A stretch of DNA of 64,000 nt from Hybos culiciformis (lineage: Eukaryota > Arthropoda > Insecta > Diptera > Hybotidae): the NCBI GenBank assembly GCA_964007475.1, contig OZ023274.1, positions 23,394,043 to 23,458,042 on the forward strand. The letters run 5' to 3'. This document shows positions 51,701-64,000 of this stretch, piece by piece. Every line of letters starts with the position of its first letter. Positions within the stretch are counted from its first letter, which is position 1. The notes beneath the pieces are model-generated. The model was not told the origin of the DNA and searched no databases. It worked only from the letters and a program-made list of their open reading frames with translations. A program made the position numbers and the translations under genes.

Positions 51701-53601
51701 CTTTAAATCTAAAAGGGAGAAATTTATCCTTTAAATATAAATTTTCTTTTTCCTTGACATTTAGCTTTAAGGAATTTTTAGTTTTTTTTTTGCTTACAAT
51801 TATATTTTGCGGCCTTTCATGTTATTTTATTTTTTTTTGAACATTCATTAACTAAAACTATATGCATACATTTTGAAACAGTCGCCTTGATTTTCCACAA
51901 GAATATAAAAATCTTTGAAAAAAAAAGTGGAAATTAATATCCTTGAATTCGTAAGGTTTTTCGTGATACTGCAATTAAGAAAAATTGAAGAAAATAAGAT
52001 GAAAAATTATGTTGAATTTTTTTGTATGCATTTTCTGAACTCAAGAACCAAAATATGATGATTGGTTGCACAAAACTTGAACAAATATATGGATTTTTTT
52101 GCCGGATTTAAACTTAATTTGGAATTGTGAAAAACAATTTTTCTTTAACTCTAACCAATATTATTTTTTTTATCCTTTTGCTTCCTCAACATATTAACTT
52201 CATAGAAATATCACGAAAGATCAGTTGGAATTATCGAAGAACTATCGATTTTCTATAATATATCATAAACTATTCTAAAAAAATAATATTATCTAATGCA
52301 TGTTCTAAATGAAAAATGATATTAATTCTAAATGTTGGTATTATCAACACGATTAAACGGTAGTTACAAGCATATACATAGTTGTATATTATTTTCAACT
52401 ATGCCTACACACTGTCTATCTATTATTATAGAAAGCTATTTTAGCATCTTAACATAAACATATAATTAAAACCATCATATACTTACATTTATTAAAATAG
52501 TAGTTTTAAGCATAAAATTAAAATACTTAATAAGGTCGACTAAAAAAAAAGGAAAATAAAAATAAAATATTATATATAGTCTGCGCGCCTATAAATCCGT
52601 TTAAAAATTAATAATTTCATGTCTACACGCAAAAATAATAATTTATATATAGGGGGCTAAAAATAAAAAATAAAAATAAATCCTGAAATAAATATTTAAC
52701 TTGCTTTTGTTTCAAGTAGTCAACAATTTTAGCTTAAATACGTATATTTTCAATCCTTTAGCAAATTTAAAGATATTTTTTTTTTTAATTATGAACATAA
52801 AGTATTTATAGAGTATAAAGAGTTTAATTATTAATTTAATATATGCACGAATAAGTAGACTGAAAATGGATTTAAGTCCTGGCAAAAAATTGACTTAAAA
52901 TAAATAAATAAATTATTATGTGAAATTTAACCGGGCAGTCCACAATTATTTGTCAAAGTCCAGTCCTGTTTATTTTCTTTTGAAATATTATTTTCTCTTC
53001 AAAATATTTAACTAAATAATATAAAAATTTTTCATCAGTAAAATTGTTCATCAATTATTACAAAATAGAAGATAAATATATTTTATTGATGGAAATATTT
53101 TTGTATATTAAATTAAATATTAAATTAAATATTATGAATATGAATTTTTAATAAAATTTATTGTAAATATAAAATATTAGAAATAATATTAAGAAATAAT
53201 TAAATTAAATTTTATATATTTGTTATGTTATATTATAAAAGTATAAAATATTTATATAAATTTTTCCTATATACCTACATTTCTGCTTTTCTAGTTTCAA
53301 TCACAAAACCTATAAATATATACTAAAGCATTTATGTACCTTACTTCTTGTATATATTCTTTAATATGTTATTAAAATAATAATAATATCATACTTATAC
53401 ACATATAGTAATATTTTAACATAGTTATATTTTATGTAAGTAAGTATATATAAACATATTATTTTCTCATAAATTGAAAATATAATAATAATGATAGTAT
53501 AGAAGATATTAATTATTTTCATTTCTTTATAAAACAATTTTCTAATTAATATATAAGTATTATATAATATAAGTTATATTTGTTAAAGTTAAAAATAACA
53601 G

Positions 53602-53635
53602 TAATAATAATAATTATTATTATTATTAATAATAG
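53602..53635. repeat. Self-complementary (TAA)n(TTA)n microsatellite
   Basis: TAATAATAATAATTATTATT and onward flips strand in the middle and back again, so it can fold on itself. Confidence 0.8.
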
Positions 53636-55741
53636 ATATTTTCCTTCATATAAGATAGTAATTTTAGGTTTCTTTTTTTCTTATAAATTAAATATGTTAG
53701 ATTTTCAAAAATTATTGATGTTTAAAATTTAAAAGCAGATGGTAAAAAAAAAAAAAAGAAATCCATTTTTAGAACAAGCTTAATTTTCTTTTCTGTGAAT
53801 TTCTCACTTTAATATATAATTCAATTTGTAAACAAATTTTTTCAACATGAACTTAAACGTAGATTAAAGTTAAAATAGTTAGATATCTATAGAGTCTAGT
53901 AACCAAGCTAAAATTGATTGTAATAAAAAAAATTAACAATACAAAGAAATTTTGTATTTTAGTTGCGACTACGAAAAGTTGTTTAAAGTATCCTTTCTAG
54001 AATTTTGTATTTTTTTTCTGTCACCAAAACGGTAACATTTTGTTAGAAAACGTGATTTTAAGTTTTAGTATTATAAAAGTAAAAGAAAAACAGGATGAAA
54101 ATTGTTCTGAATCCATCTCATGAAGTATAAAGAAAGTTTAGGAACCAAAAAAAAAAACAATTTCTAACATAATAATAAAAATCCTGTTTTCTTCTTCTTT
54201 TTTTTTTTTTGTCTTTAATATGTGTACCTCGATATGTGTACATTCACACATATGTATATTATATAAATGTATGTATGAGTTCAAGGCTACGTGAACATAA
54301 ACTCATTTAATCCAACAATTAATTTGTTGTTTTTTTGCTCGAATAAAAAAAATAATAATAATTTTTTTTTCAGCATTATATTTTTGTTCTTGATACTTTT
54401 TTCCTTATTGTGAAAAAAAAAAAGAAGAAAATAATTTTCTTTTTTCTTTTTTTTTTTTTTTCTGAAAAACAAAATATTTCCAGAGTTTTGTGTTATTCCA
54501 CACAAAACCAGGAACAATAACAAAAAAAAAAAAAATATATTTTTATTTTGACCTAAATTTTTCAGTCAAAAAAAAAACAAAAACAAAAATACATATAAAG
54601 TACTTTTTGCATCATAAGGAAAAATATGCCGTCAGTTGTTGCCTATTTTGAAAGTTAATTTAATGCAAACACCATTTTATAAAATTTTCATTTATATAGA
54701 ATGGATTTATTTTTTCTTAATTGCAATTAAAATTTGAAGCCTCTTATGTTTGAAATGAACGAAACCATTGAAAATAATTTATTTTTTTGAAACAATTTAA
54801 AATAATTGAATTTTTTACTGTTCGAAATCAAAGGAAAAAACTAAAAAGTAGTTAATTTTAAATCTCTGCCAATTCATGGGCTCTTTTTTCATTGGTCTGA
54901 GATTTGAGAGAAATATTTAGACTATTTTTAAAAGATTTCAAGGGAGGTTATTAAATAAATTCTTGAAACATCTGTTTCTCAAAAATCATTTAAAATTTAA
55001 TTTGTCTTAATTTAATACTGTACATTAATATTATCTTGTTCCTGAAAAATGAAATAACATCAGCATTGTAGATTTTTTTTCAGTTTTTTTTTATCTGTTC
55101 GTGTTTGAAAAAGTTGTGCAAAAAATACCATTAACAAGTTTAAATTTCTTTTTTAAACTCAGTACACATACACCATGTGGTTTCTGTACTGATTATAAAA
55201 AATAAAAAAAAATAAAAAAAATAAAAATACAAGAAGCGCAAAGTAAAAGATGAGATTTTTTTTTTCTGTGAATGGAATTTTCATTTATTTTCATCGATAT
55301 ATGGTTTAGTTTTTTTTTTTTGTATTTTTGGTTGTAACAAAAATTGTTTTTTTTTTTGATTTTTTTGAAGAGACTACATTAACTACTGAATTATTGTAAC
55401 CCTACTGTTGGACAATTTTTCGGAAAAAAAAACAAATAAAAAATTGTGATTTAACAAGATTATAGGTTCTCTCTTAATTTTCTGTTTCTGTGAAAATGGT
55501 AAATAGTTATTATGAGGTCAGATTATTATTTACAATTTTTTTTTCAAACAAATTGCAGCCAGCCTGCATAGCTTTAAAAATGAAGCTTAAAATGATAGCA
55601 GAATGATTTAAAAAACTATCTATGAAAATATCTTAAATAAATTTAATTTAATGAAGATTACAAACTTACAAATAAAAATGTTACCATAGTAACCATATAG
55701 TACTTCTTATCCTAAGCTAATAGTAGGTGGAGGACGCGCTA

Positions 55742-56160
55742 TCTACATGTAACAAGACCACGAAAACATGGCCGATCTATGACAATAAAAGAACGCAGGA
55801 AATTCTCAAAATGTCTCGAAAGGACATTTCTATAATTACGCCGATTTACACGGGACACTGGGCAGTTGGAGTTCAATCAGTCATGCCGCAGTTGTGATAT
55901 TTATTGAGAGCGAAATAGAGACATTAGGTCATTTTATCTGCAAATACCCGGTGTTTGCAAGTTTGGAAAACAGCACATTCCTACTTGAGGATGTAAATGT
56001 GCTAGCCTTCGCCACACCCAATTTTTAAAAATCACGGGGTGGATTTAGATTGTCTTATCGCCGTCTGGCCTTGGTTACGAGGGCAGTGGTATCAAAATGG
56101 CGCGAAAGTGCTAATTGGGAACTCTTCGCCATGATAACTAACCAATCATTGCATACTCGG
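55742..56160 (+). mobile_element. 5'-truncated, frameshifted non-LTR retrotransposon relic (RNase H end of ORF2)
   Basis: A G+C-elevated patch still reads as the C-terminal part of ORF2 of an R1/Jockey/I-type element, in three frames. Frame one (55748-55894) gives TWPIYDNKRTQEILKMSRKD and then IYTGHWAVGVQSVM, matching the W-x-x-x-(K)RT...LS(K/R)KD...TGHxxxGxH motif of the RNase H end. A second frame (55884-55895) gives the zinc-knuckle start CRSC. A third (55909-56025) gives SEIETLGHFICKYPVFASLE, matching E-x-E-(T/S)-x-x-HFxCxCP, with the last C replaced by Y, and then a stop at 56026-56028. At least two frameshifts make it inactive. Only the 3' end of the element is present, as usual after incomplete target-primed reverse transcription. 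The moderate-GC tail to about 56160 is probably the element's 3' part. Confidence 0.82.
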
Positions 56161-57842
56161 ACTATGATACTATATTTTTTAATGGAACCTGACTTATAAT
56201 TAAACTTTTTTTTAGCGCTTGTGAACAGAATTGGTGTAACCATAGATACAAAAAATATCTAAAATTTTTCATAACTTAGCACTATGATATAGGAACATGG
56301 AAGAACACATTACAAAGGTCATATTTCACCAAAATAGATTTTCTACTGAATTTTAAATTTTTTAATATTTTTGAAGGACATTCTACGTTAAATGAATTTT
56401 TGAGAAATTTTATGTCAAAAATAAATTTCTAAAAAATACTGCAAATAATATTTATGGAGATTGTAACAAATTTAGCATTATGAAAATACATAAAAAAAAA
56501 ATTATTTTTTTTGGCAACAATATTGTATTAGGACATGTACATGGGAGAAGCAACAAAAAACTTAAAAAAAAAGCTTTATGTTCTTATCAAACAATTGAAT
56601 TTTTCTGTAACGATCTAAAAAATTTTTGCTTTAAAAAAAAAAGTCAAAAAAAAAAAACATAATATTGGCTTTGGCTCTTGAACGAAGAAGTAAAAAAAAA
56701 ATTTTAAAAAAATAAAAGGAAAAAACAAAATCATTAATGAATGTTGCATGAGAAATATTTTTAATAACTTTTCCCATAAGTGAAAATTTTTTGAAACAAG
56801 AAATTTTTTTTTTTTTTTTAATAAAACCCTGTTAAAATTGTTTTTCTTTTGAAAATAATTTTCATTTGATGGTTTTTCGTTTTTTTTTTTTTTTTGAAAG
56901 GATGCTATTAAATATTTTTACAAAAAGTATCCTCAAAATAAATTTTTCACTTAAATAACTTTCTCCTCTGTGAATAACAAAAAAAAAAAAAATTATATAT
57001 ATATACATGTGGAGGGTTGAAGGATGAAGGAAATGGAAATTTTTTTGGTGGTGGTGGCGGCGCATTATAATGTTAGACATTTTGTATACACACGAAAGTT
57101 AATATTAAAATTTAATGGCAATAAACTTTATCATGATTCCTTAAAAAATAAGGATATCGGATAATAAATTGACGAGTGCTAAAAATAAAAATTCAGGGCA
57201 CAAACAATAAATTTAAATGACTCATATATACGATTAAGTTAACTATATAAGTATTAAGTATGTATAAAAAAAAAATTAAATTGAAATAATGAAAAAGGAT
57301 TTTTAATTTTGAAGAATATTTCATAAAATAGTTGAAAAATACTTAAATTATTCTTGTTTTTTTCTTTTTAATAATTTTTGCTTAGTTTTTTTTAATGAAT
57401 TAGTTTTACGGGAAAAGCTTTTCAGCATTCATAATCCTTATTTATATTTATATCTAGTTCACAAAGATTATTCAAAAGGATTATCATTTCATAATTAACA
57501 AAATTTGAAGGTGAAGTCTATATGAGTTGAGTATGTCATAGAATTTGTGCTAAATATCTTTATTAGGATTGTGCTGATGAGATTTTTATAGTAGAATTAA
57601 TAAAATTTATAGAATTAAATAAAAACTGTACCAATATTACCAATAGATATTATTTTCAATGACAAAAAAAAATCAATAAGTTAACAAATTTTCAAGCTGT
57701 CATCTAAGGCGAAAAATTTTATCGAAATTAGATAAAATAGATTGTAATGTACGTTTATCAACATCACAAAAAGGACATAACACAGCACAAAATGTATGAG
57801 CCTTAGCAGTAAGACATATCCAACACTGAGATAACGAACGTA

Positions 57843-57895
57843 TATAGTTCAAATCGAACTAGAGAATGTCGTTATCAAAATTTGCTATTATCGAC
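57843..57895 (-). repeat. Member of a dispersed low-copy repeat family
   Basis: Read on the minus strand: TAGCAAATTTTGATAACG, then TAGTTCGATTTGAACTATAT. These are close to the words AGCAAGTTTTGATAAT and ATCGATTTGAACTATA of the copy at 17925-18040, with about 10 extra bases between. Confidence 0.4.
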
Positions 57896-58259
57896 GAGTT
57901 ATTATCTACTTAATAATAATATCAGGATTCTGAAGACATACTTTCAGAAAATATTGCATTTTTAGTTTTAATTTAAAAGCTGGTCCTAGTTTCCCTACGA
58001 GTTTTTTTTTTCAGTGTAGTCTTAAAAAGCTTTATACTAATTAATAGTTGTCATATAGCTTATTTTCGCAACGAATTAAGAATACAATTAATTTTATAAC
58101 TACATATATATTATTTTAATCAACAATTTTGAATTAAGGACCACCCAACATAATCCTTCAAGATTCTTCTCTAACAAACAAAATGAATAATTTTAGTCCC
58201 TCAACTCAATGATTATACAAAAAAAATAAAGCTTATGCATTCTTTATTTTATATTTTCA

Positions 58260-58280
58260 TTATTATTATTATTATTATTT
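58260..58280 (+). repeat. (ATT)n microsatellite
   Basis: Seven ATT/TTA units. Confidence 0.8.
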
Positions 58281-61200
58281 TTCCTTCAATATTATTAATG
58301 AATATTTGCATCATAAAACCAAATATTGTGATTATGAATGAATTTCAAGGATAATTTTTTTTTTTATTCTTAATAATATTCATATTTTTTATTTTATTTT
58401 TTTTTTCTTGATGTCGATTTAAGCTTAATCCACCAAAAAAAAAAAAAAAAACAAAAAAAAAAGAAGAAAAATGAGAAATTTTTGTTCTGTTTTTGAAGAA
58501 AATTTTTATTTATTTTTATTTTTTTTTTAATTTTAATATAAAAAAAAAAAACAGAACTGTGTAAAAGCAATAACTTCTGTGCTTAAAAACAGATTTTTCA
58601 TAAATAAGAATTTTCTTTCGTTTTTATTTTTTGAAAATGAGGGGAAAAAAAAAAGCAAAAGCAAATCCGGCGCCACAAATGTAATTACATTAAAATTCAG
58701 AAAAATTTAAATAAATTGCACAAAGTTAATATTTGTATGTAATTTATTATCTTATTTATTTTTAATTTTTATAATATATTTCATATTTATACACCACAAT
58801 TACAGTTAATGAAAAAAAGAAAAATAAAAAATAAATATTAAAATTTTTTATTTTTATTTTTTTTTTTTATTTAAAATGCGCTACCGTCAGCAAATGAGAA
58901 GTAATAAAATTTTATATACAAAAGTATAAAATATAATATATATTTTCCGTCCCCAAACAGAATAAAAAAAAAAAGTGTATAAATATAAAAAGAAAAAACA
59001 AACAATTAATATTCTTTAAGTATTTAATTAATAAAATATTAGTAACGAGCAACTAATTATCGTTGATGTGTTCTTAATAAAACTAGTTAGTTAGTTTGCT
59101 GAAATGAAAAAATAAAATGCAGAAAATATGTATTTGCTCAAACACTTGTATTAAATGTGGAAGAATTGAAATTGACTGACTTCTTCAAGTTCCAAACTAT
59201 ATTTAAACTTGAACAATAAGTTTGTTCTATATAATTTCTGCTCGAAGTACTAAATTTTTTTAAAGCTCGCAATATCTTGTTTTTGGTAACATTCGCCAAT
59301 TTCTTATCGTAAATTCGTAAAAAAATTATTTCAATCTACTTCCTAAATCTGGCTTCTCGTAACATCAAATTTGTTAGAAAGATCGTATAGATTCGACTAA
59401 AATTATACTCTTTTCGATTCATACTCTGTTTTTAATATAAGATGGTGCTTGATTTTCACTAGAATCTTTGCAAGAATTTTAGCCAAAGATTTTATTTTTC
59501 CTCCTCGAAGGACCTAAAAAGTTAACTGATAAAAATATTACAGTTTAACAACCTGATGAATACGAATTAAAGATATTTCTCAACCAAAAACAATATTTGA
59601 ATAACGAATATAAAAAACAAAAAAATTTAAATATTACTTTAAAGGAACTTAACTTAATTCCTAAGTTTAATCGAAACTATTTTATTTAGTTTTATATATT
59701 GTAATTGCAAACATTTCATTTCAGAATTAGAAAAAAAAAAATGAAAGAAAGAAATACAAAAAAAAATATTTTTCTTCCATTTTAAGATGTAATTTATTTT
59801 GATGTCTTCAACTATTATCCCAGAAGAGAAAAATGAAATATAAGTAGAAAAAGAAAAAAATTAACAAGAAAGATGTTATTTTAATATAAAGTAATATCTT
59901 GAAAAAAATAAAATAAAAATAAAAAAAATACACATTAAATTACTTTAATTTTAACTAAATTATTTGTTAAATTTGCTATTTTTTATATTCACATTCTTTC
60001 TTCTTTCACATTTTTTTAGTTCCTTCATTTTTAACATACAAACTGGCATTAATAGAATTCTGTTAAAAAAAATTGTTTTCCGAAAATCAACCTGTTAATA
60101 ATATTGTGTTCTAGGTATCTGTGCTCTTTAAGTTTGTTGTTATTCGATGCAGCTGTCAGTTAATATTTACTTACAGATTAACCCTAATTTACTTCAAATC
60201 TAGATTTAAACTTTAATTTTTTTTTCTTTCAATTTTTATGAAATTATAATAAAAGTCAATCTTAGTATATTTTTAGTACGTCTAATGGTATAGTACGATA
60301 CAATAGTACAATATCGTTTTGTATTTTAGTATAATATTATTGTATATTTAGATTATGACAAAAAAAAATTTAGTGCAAAAGTTTATTTAACCCAACTACG
60401 AACCTGCATTCCACCTTTAAACATTCACAATGCTTTATTTTAATCTTGTCAACAAATCTTTTAGAAGAAATTACTTGAAATGCGTTGGAAAAAGAAATTC
60501 ATTTTTTTTTTCTTTATTTCTTTTAACATCTTTTCATATGATGTTAAAAGATAAAGTATTCACGTACGGAAAATTTTAAGATACTTTGATCCAAAATAAA
60601 AGAAAAAAATTATATATATAAAAATATAGTTAGGTCGCTGAAAGAATCATCATATTCTGTTTTTTTTTTTCTTTCTTAATGAGTTTCAGTATTACCGCAT
60701 CATTTAGAAATAATTTCCTGAAGTGAAAAAATGTTTTTTTTTGATAATTTTAAAATAATTTTAAACAGAGACAAATTAAATAATGGGAATTTTTAGAATT
60801 AATATAAAAAGTTTTTTCATTTAGTAATTTTTCATCATATTAACTATTTACATAATATAATTTTAATAACATAAATGTCAATTAACTAATTATAGGTAAA
60901 TTAAATTTAAATCTAGAATTTTAGAAATTTTTAGAAGTAATGTCACATAGAGCCAAACAAAAGTTCATAAAGACAGCTGACATACGACCAAGATATTGGC
61001 GCTTCATAATATGGTTACGAATCAGGCCAAATCACCCATCAAGATTAGTTGGAAAACGATTTTAATTTTCATTTGTTATTCTTATTTTTTAAGTCTAGAA
61101 AAAAAAAATGTATTTATTTGACATTTAAAATAAAAAAAAAATTCAACATATTTCCTCTTCTGTCTTAAATTTTCTATAAAAATAGTTGACAGAAACATTA

Positions 61201-62815
61201 TTTAGTAACTACTTTATTTAACACTATTGTTAACTTCTTATTTAAGATAGAATGAAAAAATATCCAATTTTTCTTCTTGTCGCTTTAAAATATAATTTTT
61301 CTTATGTAAAAGCATCTCCTTTAAAGTTGTAATAACTATTTTTTTTTTCACAACTTTGCGCGCATATTTCAATAAAACTGTTTCCAAAAAAGATAAAAAA
61401 AAAAAAATAAAAAAAATTATATTTATATTGCCCAAGGTATACGGCAAAAATACACAGAACACTTTTATTGTAACATAGATATTTAAACATACAATTTTCT
61501 TCTTTTTTTTTTTTTAACTTTTTTCACTACGAAAAGTACTTAAAAATAGAAGATTTTAATTTAAACTTTCGAGACCATGATAATCATAATAATGCATTTT
61601 TTTTTCTGTTCGCTTTAAAGAGCATTTTTTTTTTCGTGAAATAAGTGATAAAATAATATTAAAAAAGGATTTCAAAAAAAAAAATATCCTGTGAAAATTT
61701 TAATTGTTTGTCAGATAATTCAAAGGGGTGAAATTGGAAGCAAAATGTCATCCCTTCTATGTTCTTAGATTCATCATCCGTTTGTGAGCGATTTCATAGA
61801 CGATTCGATAGAAGTTAACAGCCAAATATCATTTATAAAGCTTATTTTTATTTTAAACTCATTTATGATTTTATGTTGAACTCATATGATTTCCGCATTA
61901 AATTTTTTTTTTATCATGAGTTCAGAAAATTCAGTTTCATATGGCCAGAATAAATATTAAAAAATAACCCTTTTCCAACAAAAAACCAAAAAAAATTTGC
62001 TTACAATTTTATTTTTTATAATTTGTTGATCTAACAATCTTTTACTTTTTTTTGTTATATTAAAAAACTTTCATAGAACATTAATGGTTTTTGTTCACTA
62101 AAAAAAACATAAATGTTGAAAATAAAAATAAAAAATGTTTTCATTAAAAAAAGTATATTATTTTTTTTTTGTTGCAATTTTTGAAGCTATTTTAATTTCA
62201 TAGCCAAAATATACTTCAAAGTAAAAAAAAAAAATGAAAATTTTTGAATGAATCTCTTTTTTTTTTACCGATAAACTTCTGTACGTCAAAATCTATATTT
62301 TTATTTACAAAAAAAAAAAAAACGAAAAGGGATCCAATATTATTATCGAACTTTTTTTTTTCTAGAATATGTGTGTTGTTTTATTAAAAAGCTTTCAAAA
62401 TTTTTTTTAATAAACCAACATAAAAAAAAGTGAATTTTATTGAAAAATTTTTTGTTTTTTTTGCTTATCCTTTTTAGTGTAGTTTTTTTTTTTTTTCTTT
62501 GTAAGTATTTTCATAGTGAAAAACTTGATTTTGTTTTCTTTTGAACTTTTTTTTTTTTTTTAAGGAATAATGAATTCATATTATTCCCAAAAGTGCTAAG
62601 GACACCTTTTCTATCCCATATCCTGTTATTGTTGCTTTTCTTTTCTTTCTTAATGTCAAATAAATTGGCAGGTGTTCATAATAAATGAATGCTAACTAAA
62701 AGTTTAGAATTTTGACAAATATTTGGTATTTTTGGACAAATTATTATGAATACATTATCATTATTTATTTTTGAAAGAAAAATTTCCTAAAAAAAAATAA
62801 ACTCTAAGACAGTTA

Positions 62816-63011
62816 CCTGGAGTTGGAAGTATAGTTCAAAAGTGCAAAATTGAATAGTTCGAAAGGATAGAAAATTTCGACGAAACCCTTGGATTGCGTA
62901 TTCTTTATTGGAAATTAAATAAAATTTAATTAAAACCTTTTCTTTGATATAGCCCTTAAACCAAATTCTAACGACTGATTTCTCAAAATAATTCCTTTTA
63001 TAAAACGTCAA
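62816..63011 (-). CDS. Weak candidate exon overlapping the tandem duplication
   Basis: On the minus strand an open frame of about 65 codons (with peptides SVVRIWFKGYIKEKV and EYAIQGFRRNFLSF) runs to CTCCAG|GTAACTG, a fair splice donor. The corresponding part of the second duplicate unit contains several stops in the aligned frame. Either one copy decayed or both are non-coding. No family is recognised. Confidence 0.15.
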
Positions 63012-63210
63012 ATAAAAGGTAGTTCAAAAGAGTAAAAATAATTAGCTCAAAAGTATATATAGCTTCGATCACGTATTCTTTATTGAAGATTATGTAAAAT
63101 TTATTTATAATTAATTAAAACAAAAATTATTTTCACATATTTCCATTAAAAGAACTGACTCTTAAGACTGATTTCGTCGAAATAATTCATTTTATAATGA
63201 AGTCAAATAA
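62832..63210 (+). repeat. Diverged two-copy tandem duplication, unit about 189 bp
   Basis: Unit 1 (62832-63020) and unit 2 (63021-63210) share landmarks in the same order: AGTTCAAAAG at the start, CGTATTCTTTATTG(G/A)A in the middle, then GACTGATTTC, AAAATAATTC or GAAATAATTC, and GTCAAATAAA at the end. They have diverged clearly, with several indels, so the duplication is old. Confidence 0.75.
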
Positions 63211-63211
63211 A

Positions 63212-64000
63212 TATATAAAAGTATATATAAACATATAAAAATATATTGTATAGTGCACTTTAATAAATTGTTGTTAAAAAGAAAAATTTAGTTAAAGCGC
63301 ATTTTCTCAGAATTTTCATGACAGAAAATTATCATAAAATTAACTTTGGTAAAAAAAAGTGAGCTTCCTTTTTATTCTTTAATACACAAAAAATAAAACT
63401 TTAACTGAGTTCATATAAGCTTTTTAGCAATATATAACATTACACACAGTGTCTGTTGTTCTGATTTTGACAATGATGTTAATAAAGTACGTTAAAGTCA
63501 TAACCTTTGATAAATATATATATAATTTTTTTTTTAAATGCTTGAACTTGCGAGTTTTTATATTAAGGAAATTCATCATAGATTCAAACTGATTTTACTA
63601 CTTACATAATATTATTTTCATTTTTAAGAGAGTAATAAAACTTTATAGAATTTTTTTTTTTTAATTTTTTATCCTTTCAGTTCATAAAAGTTTGATGTTA
63701 TAATTTTCCTCTTCCGTTTGAGTTAGTAAAATGTATAATTGTGTATAACGTATAAAATATATATAATGTAATATGTATATTTTTTATGTAAAAATAAAAA
63801 TGATAAAGTTTTAAAAAATTTGTTTTTTTTTTCTTTTATTTTTGTTTGAGGAAAAAAAATTTGGGTGGTCAAGGATTATTATATTTTGTTATTAAAGTTT
63901 TAAATTTTTCAAAAAAGAAAAATAAAAAGATGAGCGAAATATTTTTTTGTGTTATTTACTTAATATTATTTAAATTTTAATATTTCGTACAAAAAGTTTA
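63212..64000. other. AT-rich stretch, nothing recognised
   Basis: TA-rich and homopolymer-rich DNA without an open frame, repeat unit or signal that I can support. Confidence 0.5.

Larger units (their letters stand above)
42920..55680. other. AT-rich non-coding stretch
   Basis: No established gene over about 12.7 kb. It holds A/T runs throughout, TATG repeats near 46360, a TTC-type repeat at 48.71 kb, and a very TA-rich block near 52.9-53.7 kb. Weak open frames at 45857-46051 minus and 47922-48191 plus have no splice or start support. Confidence 0.5.
56200..62800. other. AT-rich non-coding stretch
   Basis: No established gene. A region of higher sequence complexity at about 59.16-59.53 kb has short minus-strand open pieces (LRGGKIKSLAKILAKI) broken by several stops. 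It could be a decayed element, but no motif is diagnostic. The rest is A/T runs. Confidence 0.5.

Noticed and set aside
56055..56243. Minus-strand open frame of 62 codons
   Set aside because: It is the antisense shadow of the tail of the retrotransposon relic.
1..64000. CRISPR arrays, rRNA, tRNA, bacterial operons, mitochondrial insertions
   Set aside because: No regularly spaced repeats, conserved RNA motifs, ribosome-binding-site-led gene runs or mitochondrial gene sequence were recognised.

Overview
This 64 kb window is very AT-rich nuclear DNA, about four fifths A+T by eye. It is full of poly-A and poly-T runs and short tandem repeats. It reads as a gene-poor intergenic or long-intron region of a eukaryote, most likely an insect. 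The evidence for that is: no long open reading frame on either strand (the longest is about 140 codons and low-complexity); exon-sized open frames with GT/AG splice consensus; a decayed RNase H-end fragment of a non-LTR retrotransposon of the R1/Jockey/I type; and several inverted-repeat elements. I found no rRNA, tRNA or CRISPR array, no bacterial operon, and no complete gene. The species cannot be named from the sequence.

Layout. 1-10.2 kb is non-coding AT-rich DNA with one standout: a 1,018 bp foldback element (2534-3551). It has roughly 400 bp arms, a GC-rich central hairpin and a perfect 9 bp target-site duplication. 10.2-12.1 kb holds the most gene-like sequence: two splice-flanked open segments (10216-10316 and 10533-10650), then a GC-elevated island (about 11.74-12.13 kb) that is open on both strands. 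12.1-33.5 kb is largely featureless, with a few weak exon candidates (21580-21664 minus, 30287-30396 plus), a perfect-stem hairpin at 16.5 kb and scattered low-copy repeats. 33.5-36 kb contains a decayed inverted repeat (33.56-33.77 kb), a young near-perfect foldback (35.28-35.47 kb) and a hAT-like transposon end (35.88-35.93 kb). 36-55.7 kb is homopolymer-rich, densest at 40.3-42.5 kb, with microsatellites and one decayed inverted repeat. At 55.7-56.2 kb lies the non-LTR retrotransposon fossil. 56.2-64 kb is again mostly empty apart from a diverged tandem duplication at 62.83-63.21 kb.

Nothing here supports genes working together as a system. The firmest calls are the mobile-element remnants. 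Exon calls rest only on an open frame plus splice consensus and are hypotheses, because in DNA this AT-rich short open frames that look protein-like arise by chance on both strands. No proposed product is named because none was recognised.
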